From the NCBI GenBank assembly GCA_965261795.1, contig OZ253476.1, positions 1,364,001 through 1,428,000 of the forward strand: a DNA stretch of 64,000 nt. The letters are read 5' to 3'. The translations under genes were made by a program, and so were the position numbers. Every line of letters starts with the position of its first letter. Within the stretch, counting starts at the first letter, position 1. This stretch comes from CBDCFV01 sp965261795. Lineage in GTDB: Bacteria; Chloroflexota; Dehalococcoidia; Lucifugimonadales; UBA3495. Shown one piece after another: positions 55,496 through 63,768 of the stretch. The notes under the pieces are model-generated. The model searched no databases and was not told where the DNA came from. It saw only the letters and a program-made list of their open reading frames with translations.

Positions 55496-56197
55496 TCAGT
55501 GCGTTATGTCTGCGGCGGTGTGGACGATTATCTCGGCGGCGGTCCTGAACTCTATCCGCTTCATGTTCAGCATAATGTCGTACAGGTTGGGGTCGTCCGG
55601 GTTGACCCTGAAGAACTTGCGCATAAAGGCGATGCGGGACCGGTCCAACTCCTCCACGTACCCCAGTGCCTCATCCCGGTCGAAGTGCTCCCTCTGCATC
55701 ATGATTTCCACCCGCATGTCCACCGGCGCAAGCAGCGCCACGTGTATCACGCCGGGCGCGTCAGCCAGGATGGCCTGGGCGCCTCGTCCCAGAATCACCG
55801 CGTTGCCCTTTTCATGTACGTCCTTTACTACTGTAGTGGTGGCGTCGATAAACGCTTGGTCTCCAACCCTCTGGGTATTCCCTTTGCCTTCGCCTGTCAA
55901 CTCCATGTAGGTTTCGGGCGGCAAGGCTTCGATACCGCGACCGAAGTACGGCTCCCCGCTGACGCCGGACACTGCGGAGCGTTCCAGCATAGTTTGAATG
56001 AACCTGCCCAACCGGTCCCGGAACCGGTCTACTCTATGTTCCTTATCGATCAGGGATCCTACTGGAGTGCCTACCAGCCTGGCGGCTTGAGTAAAGACGA
56101 ACCGGTCCACAAAGTCCAAGTGAAGCTGGTCGGCGACCATCTGCCCGATAGGGACTGCCCCGCATCCGATGGGTCCGTTAATGGTGATCACCGGCAT
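55496..56197 (-). CDS. Cytidylate-kinase-like protein
   Basis: A 233-residue P-loop protein of the cytidylate-kinase-like (PF13189) group; start ATG 56197 after GAGGAGG. It starts MPVITINGPIGCGAVPIGQM: the glycine-rich loop is present but the Walker A Lys-Ser/Thr is missing, as is usual for this group. Further features are HLDFVDRFVFTQ and LGRGAQAILADAPGVIHVAL, the latter typical. It may bind nucleotides without being a true CMP kinase. Downstream of a GNAT gene and upstream of moaD, minus strand, with no obvious operon. Confidence 0.78.
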   Translation of the reverse strand: MPVITINGPIGCGAVPIGQMVADQLHLDFVDRFVFTQAARLVGTPVGSLIDKEHRVDRFRDRLGRFIQTMLERSAVSGVSGEPYFGRGIEALPPETYMELTGEGKGNTQRVGDQAFIDATTTVVKDVHEKGNAVILGRGAQAILADAPGVIHVALLAPVDMRVEIMMQREHFDRDEALGYVEELDRSRIAFMRKFFRVNPDDPNLYDIMLNMKRIEFRTAAEIIVHTAADITH

Positions 56198-56372
56198 AGC
56201 ATCCTCCTCTACACCCGTTATTCCAGACCGAAACTTAGTTGTCGATACACCGTGCCTCGATATTGTATATTAACCAGTAGGTGACATAAGGTGCAAGTCT
56301 GGCGCGGACAGGACCATTATCGAAGGTGGCCGTTGTACAAAACGTCGCGTTAGAGACCTTGGCCCTGGAATA

Positions 56373-56954
56373 CTAAATTCCGGAGTTTGTCATAAGCCGT
56401 GAGCGGCGACGCATGTATTCTTCCGCCAACAGCCCCATCGCCGAAGAATCGTACCATTGCCCATCCTTTCTATGGGTCTTGCGCAAACGCCCCTCCAGAA
56501 CGAAACCCAGGTGCTGGCACATTTGCAGGGCGTGCTCGTTGTATTCGGGCACGTCCACCCAGACACGGTGCAGCCCGTGGTCTTCGTAAGCCTCGTCAAG
56601 AAGCTTGATCATGGCCATTGTGCCGTAGTGGTGATGCCACAAGTCCTTGCGGCCAACCAACAGGAAGAGTTGCGCTTCCATTAACGGACTTTCGACAACA
56701 AGTTGCCCTTCGCCTATGTGCGCACCGTCGTCAGTGTATACGGAATAAATCCTGCGGACCTCGTCTTCGAAGACCTGCTGAATCTGTTCATCCGACGCTT
56801 CCAGCAACTCGTGCGGAGAGTAACCGATGTGAAGCGGTTTGCCATCGTCTCCCAAGCCGTACCACATGGAATTTACTTCGGCGTCGTCCAGCCATTCGAT
56901 GATTCTTTTGACGTCTTCCCGGGTCCCGGTTGTGAGCTTAATTTCTGGGAACAT
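56373..56954 (-). CDS. GNAT-family N-acetyltransferase (RimJ/RimL type)
   Basis: A 193-residue acetyltransferase from ATG 56954 (MFPEIKLTTG), 7 bases after GGAGGGAG. The C-terminal part has the core YGTMAMIKLLDEAYEDHGLH, VDVPEYNEHALQMCQHLGF and EGRLRKTHRKDGQWYDS, typical of RimJ/RimL-type enzymes that acetylate protein N-termini or small amines. Acceptor unknown. Upstream, about 280 bases of AT-rich DNA to the next gene hold nothing convincing. Confidence 0.85.
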   Translation of the reverse strand: MFPEIKLTTGTREDVKRIIEWLDDAEVNSMWYGLGDDGKPLHIGYSPHELLEASDEQIQQVFEDEVRRIYSVYTDDGAHIGEGQLVVESPLMEAQLFLLVGRKDLWHHHYGTMAMIKLLDEAYEDHGLHRVWVDVPEYNEHALQMCQHLGFVLEGRLRKTHRKDGQWYDSSAMGLLAEEYMRRRSRLMTNSGI

Positions 56955-57237
56955 GGCGCTCCCTCCGGCAAGATGGCGTAAGTCCAACGGTCTGCGCTGG
57001 GGTCACGATTGTCAGGTTTTGCGAAACTGAATTTTAGCAAACATAATATAGAAAATCAATTGACCACACCATTCAAGAAAATGAACATCAGTAGCATATT
57101 ATGACGCACGATTCAGGTAATAAAACGATATTACGTTGCCGGATACGTCATCTACCATGAGAGCCTGATTACATAAGATAAAGCGCGCACCAGCGCGGCG
57201 GGCGATGAATTCGCCGGGTGTCGGGCCGGAAAAACGG

Positions 57238-58086
57238 CTAGCCGGTGTTGAACCACTCGTCGAACCTGGCCGCCAGGCCTTCATCCCCGTCAATGGTCAA
57301 CCGTCCGCGTGATTGGGCTTCATGCCGCGTCAACCGTCCGTAAGCCATCAAAACGAAAACCCCGGCTTCGCATTGGTAAACTACGTCGGCGGGAGAAGCT
57401 GCGTTTTCCTGTAAGTCGAAATTATCACCCTTGACTACTACGTCCCTGCTGCCGGTGACGGGGCCCGAAATTAGAAACCGGAACCGTATCGCCTTCTCCA
57501 ACCGCTCCGTGGGATGAAAACAAAACACCCTGAGCCATGTGTCTATAGAGTCCACCAACCCCGGCACGCAATCAGCGCCAAGCGGCGCATCGTGGTCCAC
57601 CCCCCAGCGCATGTCCCATCCATGTACGCCCACTCCCCGGGTTATCGAATTGATGTACTTCCATAACGGCATCTGGCCGTCCGCGTTGTGCAAGACCTCG
57701 GTCTCCCAATTTTGCGGCGTGATTTTGGTCAACATCTGGTCCAAGCGGCTCAGGTTATCAAGGAGGGTGGGTACAAGCCTCTGGCCCAATTCTTTCCTTT
57801 GCCTGATGGCGGTCTCAGCGTTTTCATCGGGCTGGGCAGGCCCGGTTGACCGTCCAAGATTGGACGGAGACGCGCCGGTCAAGGCTCTCTCGACTATGTT
57901 CGCCCAATTCTCCGCGGCGGCCACCAAGTGAGCTGCGACGTCCTGCACTTCCCACTCGGTGCAGGCGCTTGGCAACGAAAGGGCGTCGGCGGGAAGGTTA
58001 GTCACCAATTCCTTTAGGCTGGCAATCTCTTTCCTCAACGATTCCGTACGGGTTGCTGCTATTTCGTGCACGCTTGCACTACTCAT
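57238..58086 (-). CDS. Mycothiol-dependent maleylpyruvate isomerase-like protein
   Basis: A 282-residue DinB-fold protein of the MDMPI group. The N-terminal four-helix bundle contains CTEWEVQDVAAHLVAAAENWA, where the His is a likely metal ligand, and a C-terminal domain has DVVYQCEAGVFVLMAYGRLT and GRLTIDGDEGLAARFDEWF. True members isomerise maleylpyruvate with mycothiol or act as thiol transferases. The gene is single, minus strand. This family is common in Actinobacteria and some Chloroflexota, which fits the suggested lineage. Confidence 0.85.
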   Translation of the reverse strand: MSSASVHEIAATRTESLRKEIASLKELVTNLPADALSLPSACTEWEVQDVAAHLVAAAENWANIVERALTGASPSNLGRSTGPAQPDENAETAIRQRKELGQRLVPTLLDNLSRLDQMLTKITPQNWETEVLHNADGQMPLWKYINSITRGVGVHGWDMRWGVDHDAPLGADCVPGLVDSIDTWLRVFCFHPTERLEKAIRFRFLISGPVTGSRDVVVKGDNFDLQENAASPADVVYQCEAGVFVLMAYGRLTRHEAQSRGRLTIDGDEGLAARFDEWFNTG

Positions 58087-58232
58087 TTTTCAACTCCAAG
58101 CGACCAATTTGTGAGGGTCCTTTACCCTGGCGCGCGCCCGCTCGAATCAATGCCAAGACACGACCGGGCAAACCCTAGCATCCGTTTTTGCGGGTGTCAA
58201 TCAGGGTCAATAGTGACTACCCAAACAAAAAA

Positions 58233-58268
58233 GAGGCCGGGGTCAACACCCCGGCCCTCTATTTCGGC
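58233..58268 (-). terminator. Intrinsic terminator of the aro/trp operon
   Basis: GGCCGGGGT (58235-58243), loop CAAC, ACCCCGGCC (58248-58256) forms a nine-base-pair perfect stem, extended by AGA/TCT outside. On the minus strand it is followed by a T-run (TTTTTTG, at 58232-58226), so it ends transcription from the aroF gene, whose stop is at 58309. Confidence 0.9.
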
Positions 58269-58308
58269 AACCTGTTATTCCGCGCCCATGCGGACGCCCG
58301 CACATTGT

Positions 58309-59334
58309 TTAAGATACTGCGGCGGGCTGTTGGCGCACCGAAGCCACCGCTTTCACTTGTGCCATCAGTCCGTCAAAGTTCTGGAACGTCAGTGACTGCG
58401 GGCCGTCGCACTTGGCGACGTCGGGGTTGGGATGTACCTCCACCAGCAGGCCGTGCGCACCTGCGGCAACGGCGGCCAAGGCTACAGGAGTCACCAAGTA
58501 CCATCTCCCGGTGCTGTGGCTGGGGTCGGCGATGATCGGCAGGTGGCTCAAGCGTTGTATCACCGGAATAGCCGCCACGTCCATTGTGAAGCGGGTATAT
58601 TGCTCGAAGCCTCTGACCCCCCGTTCGCAGAGCATAACCTGGTCGTTTCCACCGGCCATCACGTACTCGGCCGCCAGCAGCCAGTCCTCGTATGAAGCGG
58701 CCAGACCGCGCTTGACCATTACCGGCTTCTTGATGGCGCCCACGTAGTCCAACAGGCTGTAATTCTGCATGTTCCGGGCGCCGATCTGGAGAATGTCGGC
58801 GTACTCGGCGACGGTGTCCACGTCCTCGGTCGCCATTACTTCCGTAATTATCGGCAGACCGGTCTCCTGCTGGGCCAACCGGAGCAATTTCAATCCTTCG
58901 ATGCCCATCCCACGGAAGCTATAGGGCGAGGTACGTGGCTTGAATGCCCCGCCTCGCAGGACGGTGGCCCCGGCGGCCTTTACCGCCTTGGCCGTTGACA
59001 CCATCTGTTCCTCGTCTTCCACGGAGCACGGCCCGGCCATGACGATGGGGGTGTCGCCCCCTATCTCTACACCCTTGACTACGACCTTGGAGTTATCGGG
59101 ATGGAACTCCCGGCTGGCGAGTTTGTAGGGCTTGGTGATGCGGACCACCTCGATTACGCCGGGCAGTACCTCCATCTCGTCCTTCAGGTCTGGGGGAATG
59201 GAACCCAGCACTCCCACTACTATTCGTTCCACACCGTCAAACACCTGCGGACGGAGTCCGGGATGGCTCTCTATCCGCCCCTTCACCTCCTCCAATTGTT
59301 GCGGCGAGCTGTCTTTGCCCATGACTATTATCAT
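58309..59334 (-). CDS. aroF: 3-deoxy-7-phosphoheptulonate synthase
   Basis: A 341-residue DAHP synthase of the type with an N-terminal ferredoxin-like regulatory domain (about residues 1-75: MIIVMGKDSSPQQLEEVKG). It is the first step of aromatic synthesis, joining phosphoenolpyruvate and erythrose 4-phosphate. The barrel has PIVMAGPCSVEDEEQM, VLRGGAFKPRTSPYSF, QIGARNMQNYSLL, PVMVKRGLAASYED, HLPIIADPSHSTGRW and GLLVEVHPNPDVAKCDG. The N-terminal domain commonly mediates feedback inhibition (family knowledge). Last gene of the operon, ending in a strong terminator. Confidence 0.95.
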   Translation of the reverse strand: MIIVMGKDSSPQQLEEVKGRIESHPGLRPQVFDGVERIVVGVLGSIPPDLKDEMEVLPGVIEVVRITKPYKLASREFHPDNSKVVVKGVEIGGDTPIVMAGPCSVEDEEQMVSTAKAVKAAGATVLRGGAFKPRTSPYSFRGMGIEGLKLLRLAQQETGLPIITEVMATEDVDTVAEYADILQIGARNMQNYSLLDYVGAIKKPVMVKRGLAASYEDWLLAAEYVMAGGNDQVMLCERGVRGFEQYTRFTMDVAAIPVIQRLSHLPIIADPSHSTGRWYLVTPVALAAVAAGAHGLLVEVHPNPDVAKCDGPQSLTFQNFDGLMAQVKAVASVRQQPAAVS

Positions 59335-59436
59335 GTCTACGTTAACCTCGGTTTATGGCCCGCCACGTTTGGTGGCGCTGCGCACGAATTATGAAAGGGA
59401 CAGACTTGCGAATGACCTAATACAATATCTCACAAT

Positions 59437-59456
59437 CTACGGCCCAAGGGCCGTAG
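59437..59456. other. Hairpin between aroH and aroF
   Basis: CTACGGCCC (59437-59445), loop AA, GGGCCGTAG (59448-59456): perfect nine-base-pair stem in the 160-base gap between aroH and aroF. There is no T-run on the minus strand, so it may be a partial attenuator or an RNA-processing site that sets the ratio of the two proteins. Confidence 0.6.
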
Positions 59457-59493
59457 TACAGGACGCAGTTGGGGCAAAATGAGCAGGCTGACA

Positions 59494-59865
59494 TCAAGCA
59501 GACTCCACTCCCTGGAGGCGCAACACATCAGTCCCATTGAGGTAAAGGTTTACCAATTCACGGGGCTCCTTATCGGTGTTGTAAAGGACCAGGATGCGGA
59601 TGCACTTCTCCAAGCTCCCCGGCACCGCGATCTCCATTCCGCCCATCAGCGCCGTGTTGGTCCAGCCTGCTTGCCGGGCGGCCGCGGCTGGAAATACGGC
59701 ATTCAGGTCGGGCGTCATGGTGAAGTACACCGCCGCCACATCGCGCTCCACGATGCCATTGGCCTCGATCAGGCCCTCGAAAAGATTCCTGGTGGCCGAG
59801 TATATGGCCTCCGCCGTGTTGTCGTCGGCGATGGTCGCCCCTCGAATGCCCCGGCAAACGGTCAC
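59494..59865 (-). CDS. aroH: Chorismate mutase, AroH type
   Basis: A 123-residue chorismate mutase of the trimeric AroH fold. MTVCRGIRGATIADDNTAEA, YFTMTPDLNAVFPAAAAR (a conserved region), MEIAVPGSLEKCIRILVLYN (Arg near the active site) and the NLYLNGTDVLR tail match the Bacillus type. It converts chorismate to prephenate. Its GTG start overlaps the trpA TGA (GTGA, 59862-59865), so it is coupled to trpA. aroF follows 159 bases later. Confidence 0.94.
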   Translation of the reverse strand: MTVCRGIRGATIADDNTAEAIYSATRNLFEGLIEANGIVERDVAAVYFTMTPDLNAVFPAAAARQAGWTNTALMGGMEIAVPGSLEKCIRILVLYNTDKEPRELVNLYLNGTDVLRLQGVESA

Positions 59866-60686
59866 TTGGTTGTACCCTCCACGGGAGAAACCGTCTTCCC
59901 CGCCAGTTCAGCGACAAAGCTACTGGTCCTTGCCACCAATTCGTCGCGAGGCGATTCTAGCATTACCCTCACTATTGCGCTACCTACAACCGCCGCTTCC
60001 GCTTCCCGGCAGACCAGCTCCACGTGCTCCCTGCGGGAAATACCGAAACCCACGGTCAGCGGGAGACCAGTGTAATTACGGACTCTCCGCAGCAACTGGG
60101 ACCCCCGATCCGAGACCTCGTCCCGCGCGCCGGTTACACCCGTCACGCTGACACAGTAAATGAAGCCCGTAGCGCTGCCGGCCGTACTGCGGATGCTCTC
60201 CTCGGTGCTGGTGGGGGCGAGCAACGGGATATTGTGTACCCCAACCGCTGCCAATTGGGAATTGAGAGGCTTGGACTCGGTGTGCGGCAGGTCAACGGTT
60301 ATCAGACCGTCTACGCCTACCCGGTGGCACTCCTTGGCGAACCGCTCTACACCAAAGCTGTAGATGGGGTTGTAGTATCCCATGAACACCAAGGGTGTAT
60401 CAGGTACTTTGTCCCGCAACTCCTCAACAGCATCCAAGCAACCGGACAAGGTGACTTGTTGTTGCAGGGCTAGGAAACTGGACTGCTGGATAACCGGGCC
60501 GTCTCCTAGGGGATCACTGAAAGGCACGCCAAGTTCAATTATGTCGGCCCCGGCGGCTGCCAGCGCGGGGACCAACTCCAGCGTCGCTTCCATATCGGGA
60601 AATCCGACTGTTAAAAAAGCGATCAGTCCAGACCTTTGCTCGCGTTTTATCGCTGCAAAAGTTTCTTTCACTCGGTCCCTGTTCAT
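59862..60686 (-). CDS. trpA: Tryptophan synthase alpha chain
   Basis: A 274-residue alpha subunit; it cleaves indole-3-glycerol phosphate and passes indole to TrpB. Start ATG 60686 (MNRDRVKETFAAIKREQRSG); the upstream extension of the frame has no family sequence. Catalytic Glu and Asp are in DIIELGVPFSDPLGDGPVIQ and FMGYYNPIYSFG precedes the second part; VDGLITVDLPHTES, YCVSVTGVTGAR and PLTVGFGISRREHVE are conserved. trpB is not beside it, unlike the usual order; instead it is coupled to aroH. Confidence 0.95.
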   Translation of the reverse strand: MNRDRVKETFAAIKREQRSGLIAFLTVGFPDMEATLELVPALAAAGADIIELGVPFSDPLGDGPVIQQSSFLALQQQVTLSGCLDAVEELRDKVPDTPLVFMGYYNPIYSFGVERFAKECHRVGVDGLITVDLPHTESKPLNSQLAAVGVHNIPLLAPTSTEESIRSTAGSATGFIYCVSVTGVTGARDEVSDRGSQLLRRVRNYTGLPLTVGFGISRREHVELVCREAEAAVVGSAIVRVMLESPRDELVARTSSFVAELAGKTVSPVEGTTK

Positions 60687-60730
60687 ATCAGGACTTTCAG
60701 GCGATTCCCGTAATGGTTGGATTCCGTAAC

Positions 60731-60770
60731 CCGGATGCCGTATTTTGACCCCGGATGCCGTATTTTGACC
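60731..60770. repeat. Tandem duplication upstream of trpA
   Basis: CCGGATGCCGTATTTTGACC occurs twice without gap (60731-60750 and 60751-60770), in the 110-base space between the CPBP protease gene and trpA. Confidence 0.92.
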
Positions 60771-60796
60771 AATGTATCTTACATCCAAGTCATTGT

Positions 60797-61657
60797 CTAG
60801 ACCCCCATCCAGGTTAGTGTCAATGCCAGTGCGTTCTGCCCCGCATGGACCGCGATGGGAGGCCAGATGGACCCTGTTTTGTGGTACAACCAAGCCAACA
60901 ACAGCCCAGTCATGAAAGTAGGAATGAGCAGGCCCGGTAAAATGTGGAAACCGCCAAACACTACTGCACTTACTAAAATCGCCCGCCCGGCCCCAAGGCG
61001 GGGAACCAGTCCGGCGTAAACAAAGCCTCGAAAAAATATCTCTTCGGTAATCGGCGTCCATAATGCCACTGCTTGGTAGGTCAGGGCAGCAGCCGCACCG
61101 GGAAAGATAATGTCCTTGGGGATTTCTGGAGGAGCAATATAGGAGACCCCAAGCCAGTTAACAATAGTCGAATACAACGCGGTCAAGCCCAAGCTTGCTC
61201 CAAGGGCGCCGGCGCTCAGCAATACCAACTTTACCGTAGGGGCCGTCGGCATGGTCAGCCCCAAGGACGTAACTCCGATGCCGCGACTACGGAGGGCCAG
61301 GAACCATACCACCGCCAGGATCGCCATCCCCATGAAGTTGCTGCTATACCATACGGTGTACGCTACAGTGGCCGCTTGTTCCGTACCGCCGGTCAGCTTG
61401 GCCAAGCCGATTGAGATGACGGTGATCGGAAAGATGCACACCAGGATAAGCAAAATCCCTATCGCTACCACTCTGGCGCCCCATTGGACCGCCCCTCCGG
61501 TGTTGACACCGTCGGGGGTTGCTTCCGTATGCGAAGGGGCCAGGGGACGTCCACACCGGGTGCAATACCCACCGTTCGTCGTCGTCTCGTATCCGCAACT
61601 AGCGCAATGCAATAACAGGTCTCCCAGTGCCGCTGAATTGGGTGAGTATAGCAACAT
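60797..61657 (-). CDS. CPBP family intramembrane metalloprotease with zinc ribbon
   Basis: A 286-residue protein from ATG 61657. An N-terminal zinc ribbon (CASCGYETTTNGGYCTRCG) is followed by about eight membrane helices. The CPBP (Abi/CaaX-protease-like) motifs are PITEEIFFRGFVYAGLVPR (motif 1, Glu-Glu and Arg), VFGGFHILPGLLIP (motif 2, His) and AVHAGQNALALT (motif 3, His/Asn). It would be an integral membrane protease or a related CaaX-like enzyme. It is the first gene before trpA on the minus strand and diverges from the amidase locus. Confidence 0.88.
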   Translation of the reverse strand: MLLYSPNSAALGDLLLHCASCGYETTTNGGYCTRCGRPLAPSHTEATPDGVNTGGAVQWGARVVAIGILLILVCIFPITVISIGLAKLTGGTEQAATVAYTVWYSSNFMGMAILAVVWFLALRSRGIGVTSLGLTMPTAPTVKLVLLSAGALGASLGLTALYSTIVNWLGVSYIAPPEIPKDIIFPGAAAALTYQAVALWTPITEEIFFRGFVYAGLVPRLGAGRAILVSAVVFGGFHILPGLLIPTFMTGLLLAWLYHKTGSIWPPIAVHAGQNALALTLTWMGV

Positions 61658-61783
61658 TGCGTGGTTTTCCAACCGGTCCGCACGCTCCGTTAGGACGCCC
61701 GTCCATAATTGCAAGATTGCCCCGCGGAGAGGATAATACGAAAAGGCCGCACACGTTGGCGGCCTGCCGGGAGGGCCGTAGCA

Positions 61784-61978
61784 ATGGCATCTGAAACGCC
61801 TTTTAGTCACCAACTCTTTCTGCGTATGGCTGCGGAGGCCGGGTTGGACGTTCAAAGCCCCCACATGGACGATCTGTACGCCTACACGTCTGGGGTATTG
61901 GATGGTCTGAGGGCGCTTCAGAATTTGAACGTCAGCGGCGCCGAGCCCGATATGGCCTTCATACCCTCGCCCGAATAG
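61784..61978 (+). CDS. AtzG-like small protein beside amidase
   Basis: A 64-residue protein with GGGAGGG before its ATG; the longer frame to 61709 is unlikely. FSHQLFLRMAAEAGLDVQSP, LYAYTSGVLDGLRALQNLNV and EPDMAFIPSPE resemble the small GatC/AtzG-type subunits that accompany amidases, especially the final (E)P-x-x-x-F-x-P. It may stabilise the amidase downstream, as AtzG does AtzE (family knowledge). The 214-base gap to the amidase contains a short tandem repeat. Confidence 0.65.
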   Translation: MASETPFSHQLFLRMAAEAGLDVQSPHMDDLYAYTSGVLDGLRALQNLNVSGAEPDMAFIPSPE

Positions 61979-62123
61979 CCTGCCCATCGGGTTCGCGCCG
62001 ACCCGATTACCATGATGGTCCTGCTTGGGCGCAGCCTGCTATGTTAAGATTGTTTGCCCCAACCGATGCACTTGCCGTCAAGTCAATTTCCGGGCCCGGG
62101 GCCATCAACTATAAGCTTGCAGT

Positions 62124-62157
62124 GTAAGACTTTCATCAACGTAAGACTCTCATCAAG
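62124..62157. repeat. Imperfect tandem duplication upstream of amidase
   Basis: GTAAGACTTTCATCAAC (62124-62140) is followed directly by GTAAGACTCTCATCAAG (62141-62157): 15 of 17 bases match. Confidence 0.8.
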
Positions 62158-62192
62158 GAATACTTGGCACAAACCATCAAGGGATTGAATCT

Positions 62193-63605
62193 ATGGACGC
62201 CACGGAACTATGCTATGCCAGCGCCGGGACGCTTTCCCGGCTTGTACAACAAAAGGAACTCTCTCCTGTAGAGATCATCGAAGCTCACTTGGCCCGGATT
62301 GAAGCCACCGAGCCGGTGCTTAATTCATACATAACCGTGCTGCCGGAGGAGGCCCGCGCCGCGGCGCGCAGGGCTGAATCGGACATTCAGAAAGGCGACT
62401 ACCGCGGCCCTCTGCATGGCATACCCGTAGCCCTTAAAGACTTGTACAACACTGCGGGCGTCCGTACCACCTCCGGTTCCCGAATATTCGACAACTTCAT
62501 TCCCGAACAGGACTGCACCGTTGCCGACCGTTTCAGGCAGGCGGGCGCAATCCTGCTGGGCAAACTGAATATGCACCAGTTCGCCTATGGCCCCACCGGG
62601 GAAAATCCGGACTACGGTCACATGCACAATCCCTGGGACCCGGAAATGGTGAGCGGGGGATCAAGCGGCGGCTCCGGTTCGGCGGCCGCAGCTGGACAAT
62701 GCACTATCACCACCGGCAGCGACACCGGAGGATCGATTCGCATTCCGGCGGCCCTTTGCGGCATAGTGGGCCTCAAGCCTACCTACGGATTGGTAAGCCG
62801 GCGCGGATTGACACCCCTTTCATGGAGTTTGGACCATCCCGGCCCAATGGTCAGGACGGTGGAAGACGCCGCCCTTACCATGAACGCCATTGCAGGATAC
62901 GATCCCAGAGACGTGGCCTCGGCCAACGTCGCCGTTCCAGACTACACCGCGGCCCTGACCGGGGACATAAGAGGGTTGAGGATAGGGTTCCCGAAGGAGT
63001 ACTTTGATGCCCCGCTGGACCCGCAAGTAGCGCAGGCGGTCCATGACGCGCTGGCGTTGATGGAATCTATGGGAGCCGTGGTTGCCGAAGTCTCGCTTCC
63101 CATGTTTCTGGACTCCCACACAATCTCCACGGCCATCCTCATGGCAGAGGCTTCGGCCCACTTCCGGGATCTGCTGGCGAGCGACGGCGACAAGATATAC
63201 GGCCCCGTCCGGCTGCGATTGGAAGCAGGCCTGTTCATTTCCTCCGCCGACTACCTCCGCGCACAGCAGGGGCGCTCGGTGTTCAACCGCCAGGTCCGCC
63301 AACTATTGGAAGAGGTGGACCTGCTGGCTGGGCCAACCGAACCGGTGACCGCTCCTCGCCTGCTGGCCGAAACGGTCCAAGCCGGAGAGCGGGAGGTAGG
63401 CACCGTGGCGGCGTTGACTCAATACACCCGGTCTTATAACGTCACCGGATCGCCGGCCATCTCCATACCCTGCGGCTTCTCCAATGCGGGGATGCCCATT
63501 GGACTCCAATTGGCGGGGCGGCCTTTCGATGAGGCCACCGTCATCCGCGCTGCCCACGCCTATGAGCAGGCTACTGACTGGCACACCCGGAGACCTCCCA
63601 TATAG
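62193..63605 (+). CDS. Amidase (amidase signature family, GatA/AtzE-like)
   Basis: A 470-residue amidase-signature enzyme. Catalytic triad Lys is in IPVALKDLYNT, the cis-Ser in TGSDTGGSIRIPAA and the nucleophile-region Ser in GGSSGGSGSAAAAG. The region GIVGLKPTYGLVSRRGLTPL and the C-terminal GSPAISIPCGF are also typical. It hydrolyses an amide, or acts as the glutaminase of an amidotransferase; the small AtzG-like partner favours an AtzE-like hydrolase. Full-length gatB is not visible. Its stop lies in a 15-base tandem duplication. Confidence 0.9.
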   Translation: MDATELCYASAGTLSRLVQQKELSPVEIIEAHLARIEATEPVLNSYITVLPEEARAAARRAESDIQKGDYRGPLHGIPVALKDLYNTAGVRTTSGSRIFDNFIPEQDCTVADRFRQAGAILLGKLNMHQFAYGPTGENPDYGHMHNPWDPEMVSGGSSGGSGSAAAAGQCTITTGSDTGGSIRIPAALCGIVGLKPTYGLVSRRGLTPLSWSLDHPGPMVRTVEDAALTMNAIAGYDPRDVASANVAVPDYTAALTGDIRGLRIGFPKEYFDAPLDPQVAQAVHDALALMESMGAVVAEVSLPMFLDSHTISTAILMAEASAHFRDLLASDGDKIYGPVRLRLEAGLFISSADYLRAQQGRSVFNRQVRQLLEEVDLLAGPTEPVTAPRLLAETVQAGEREVGTVAALTQYTRSYNVTGSPAISIPCGFSNAGMPIGLQLAGRPFDEATVIRAAHAYEQATDWHTRRPPI

Positions 63606-63623
63606 CGGCCTCCCATATAGCGT
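63594..63623. repeat. Tandem duplication across amidase stop
   Basis: CCTCCCATATAGCGG (63594-63608) and CCTCCCATATAGCGT (63609-63623): 14 of 15 bases match. The amidase TAG lies within the first copy. Confidence 0.9.
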
Positions 63624-63768
63624 TGGCCGCCTGTTTTGCCGCACTGGTTGAAAATCCGCTCGGCGCGGATAATCATAGACCCGGCAGCAGTGACTTACCA
63701 GAAAACGTGAAGGCAGGTTGGGCCGGTGAAGGCAAGGCGCGCCTGTATCCACCGAGGAGCGCTTCTCC

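Noticed and set aside
57099..57293. 64-residue minus-strand frame after the MDMPI-like gene
   Set aside because: Overlaps the end of that gene in another frame; AT-rich end without a clear start or family.
49201..63623. Short tandem repeats as a CRISPR array
   Set aside because: Only two copies each, units touching with no spacers, different sequences at each place, and no cas genes.
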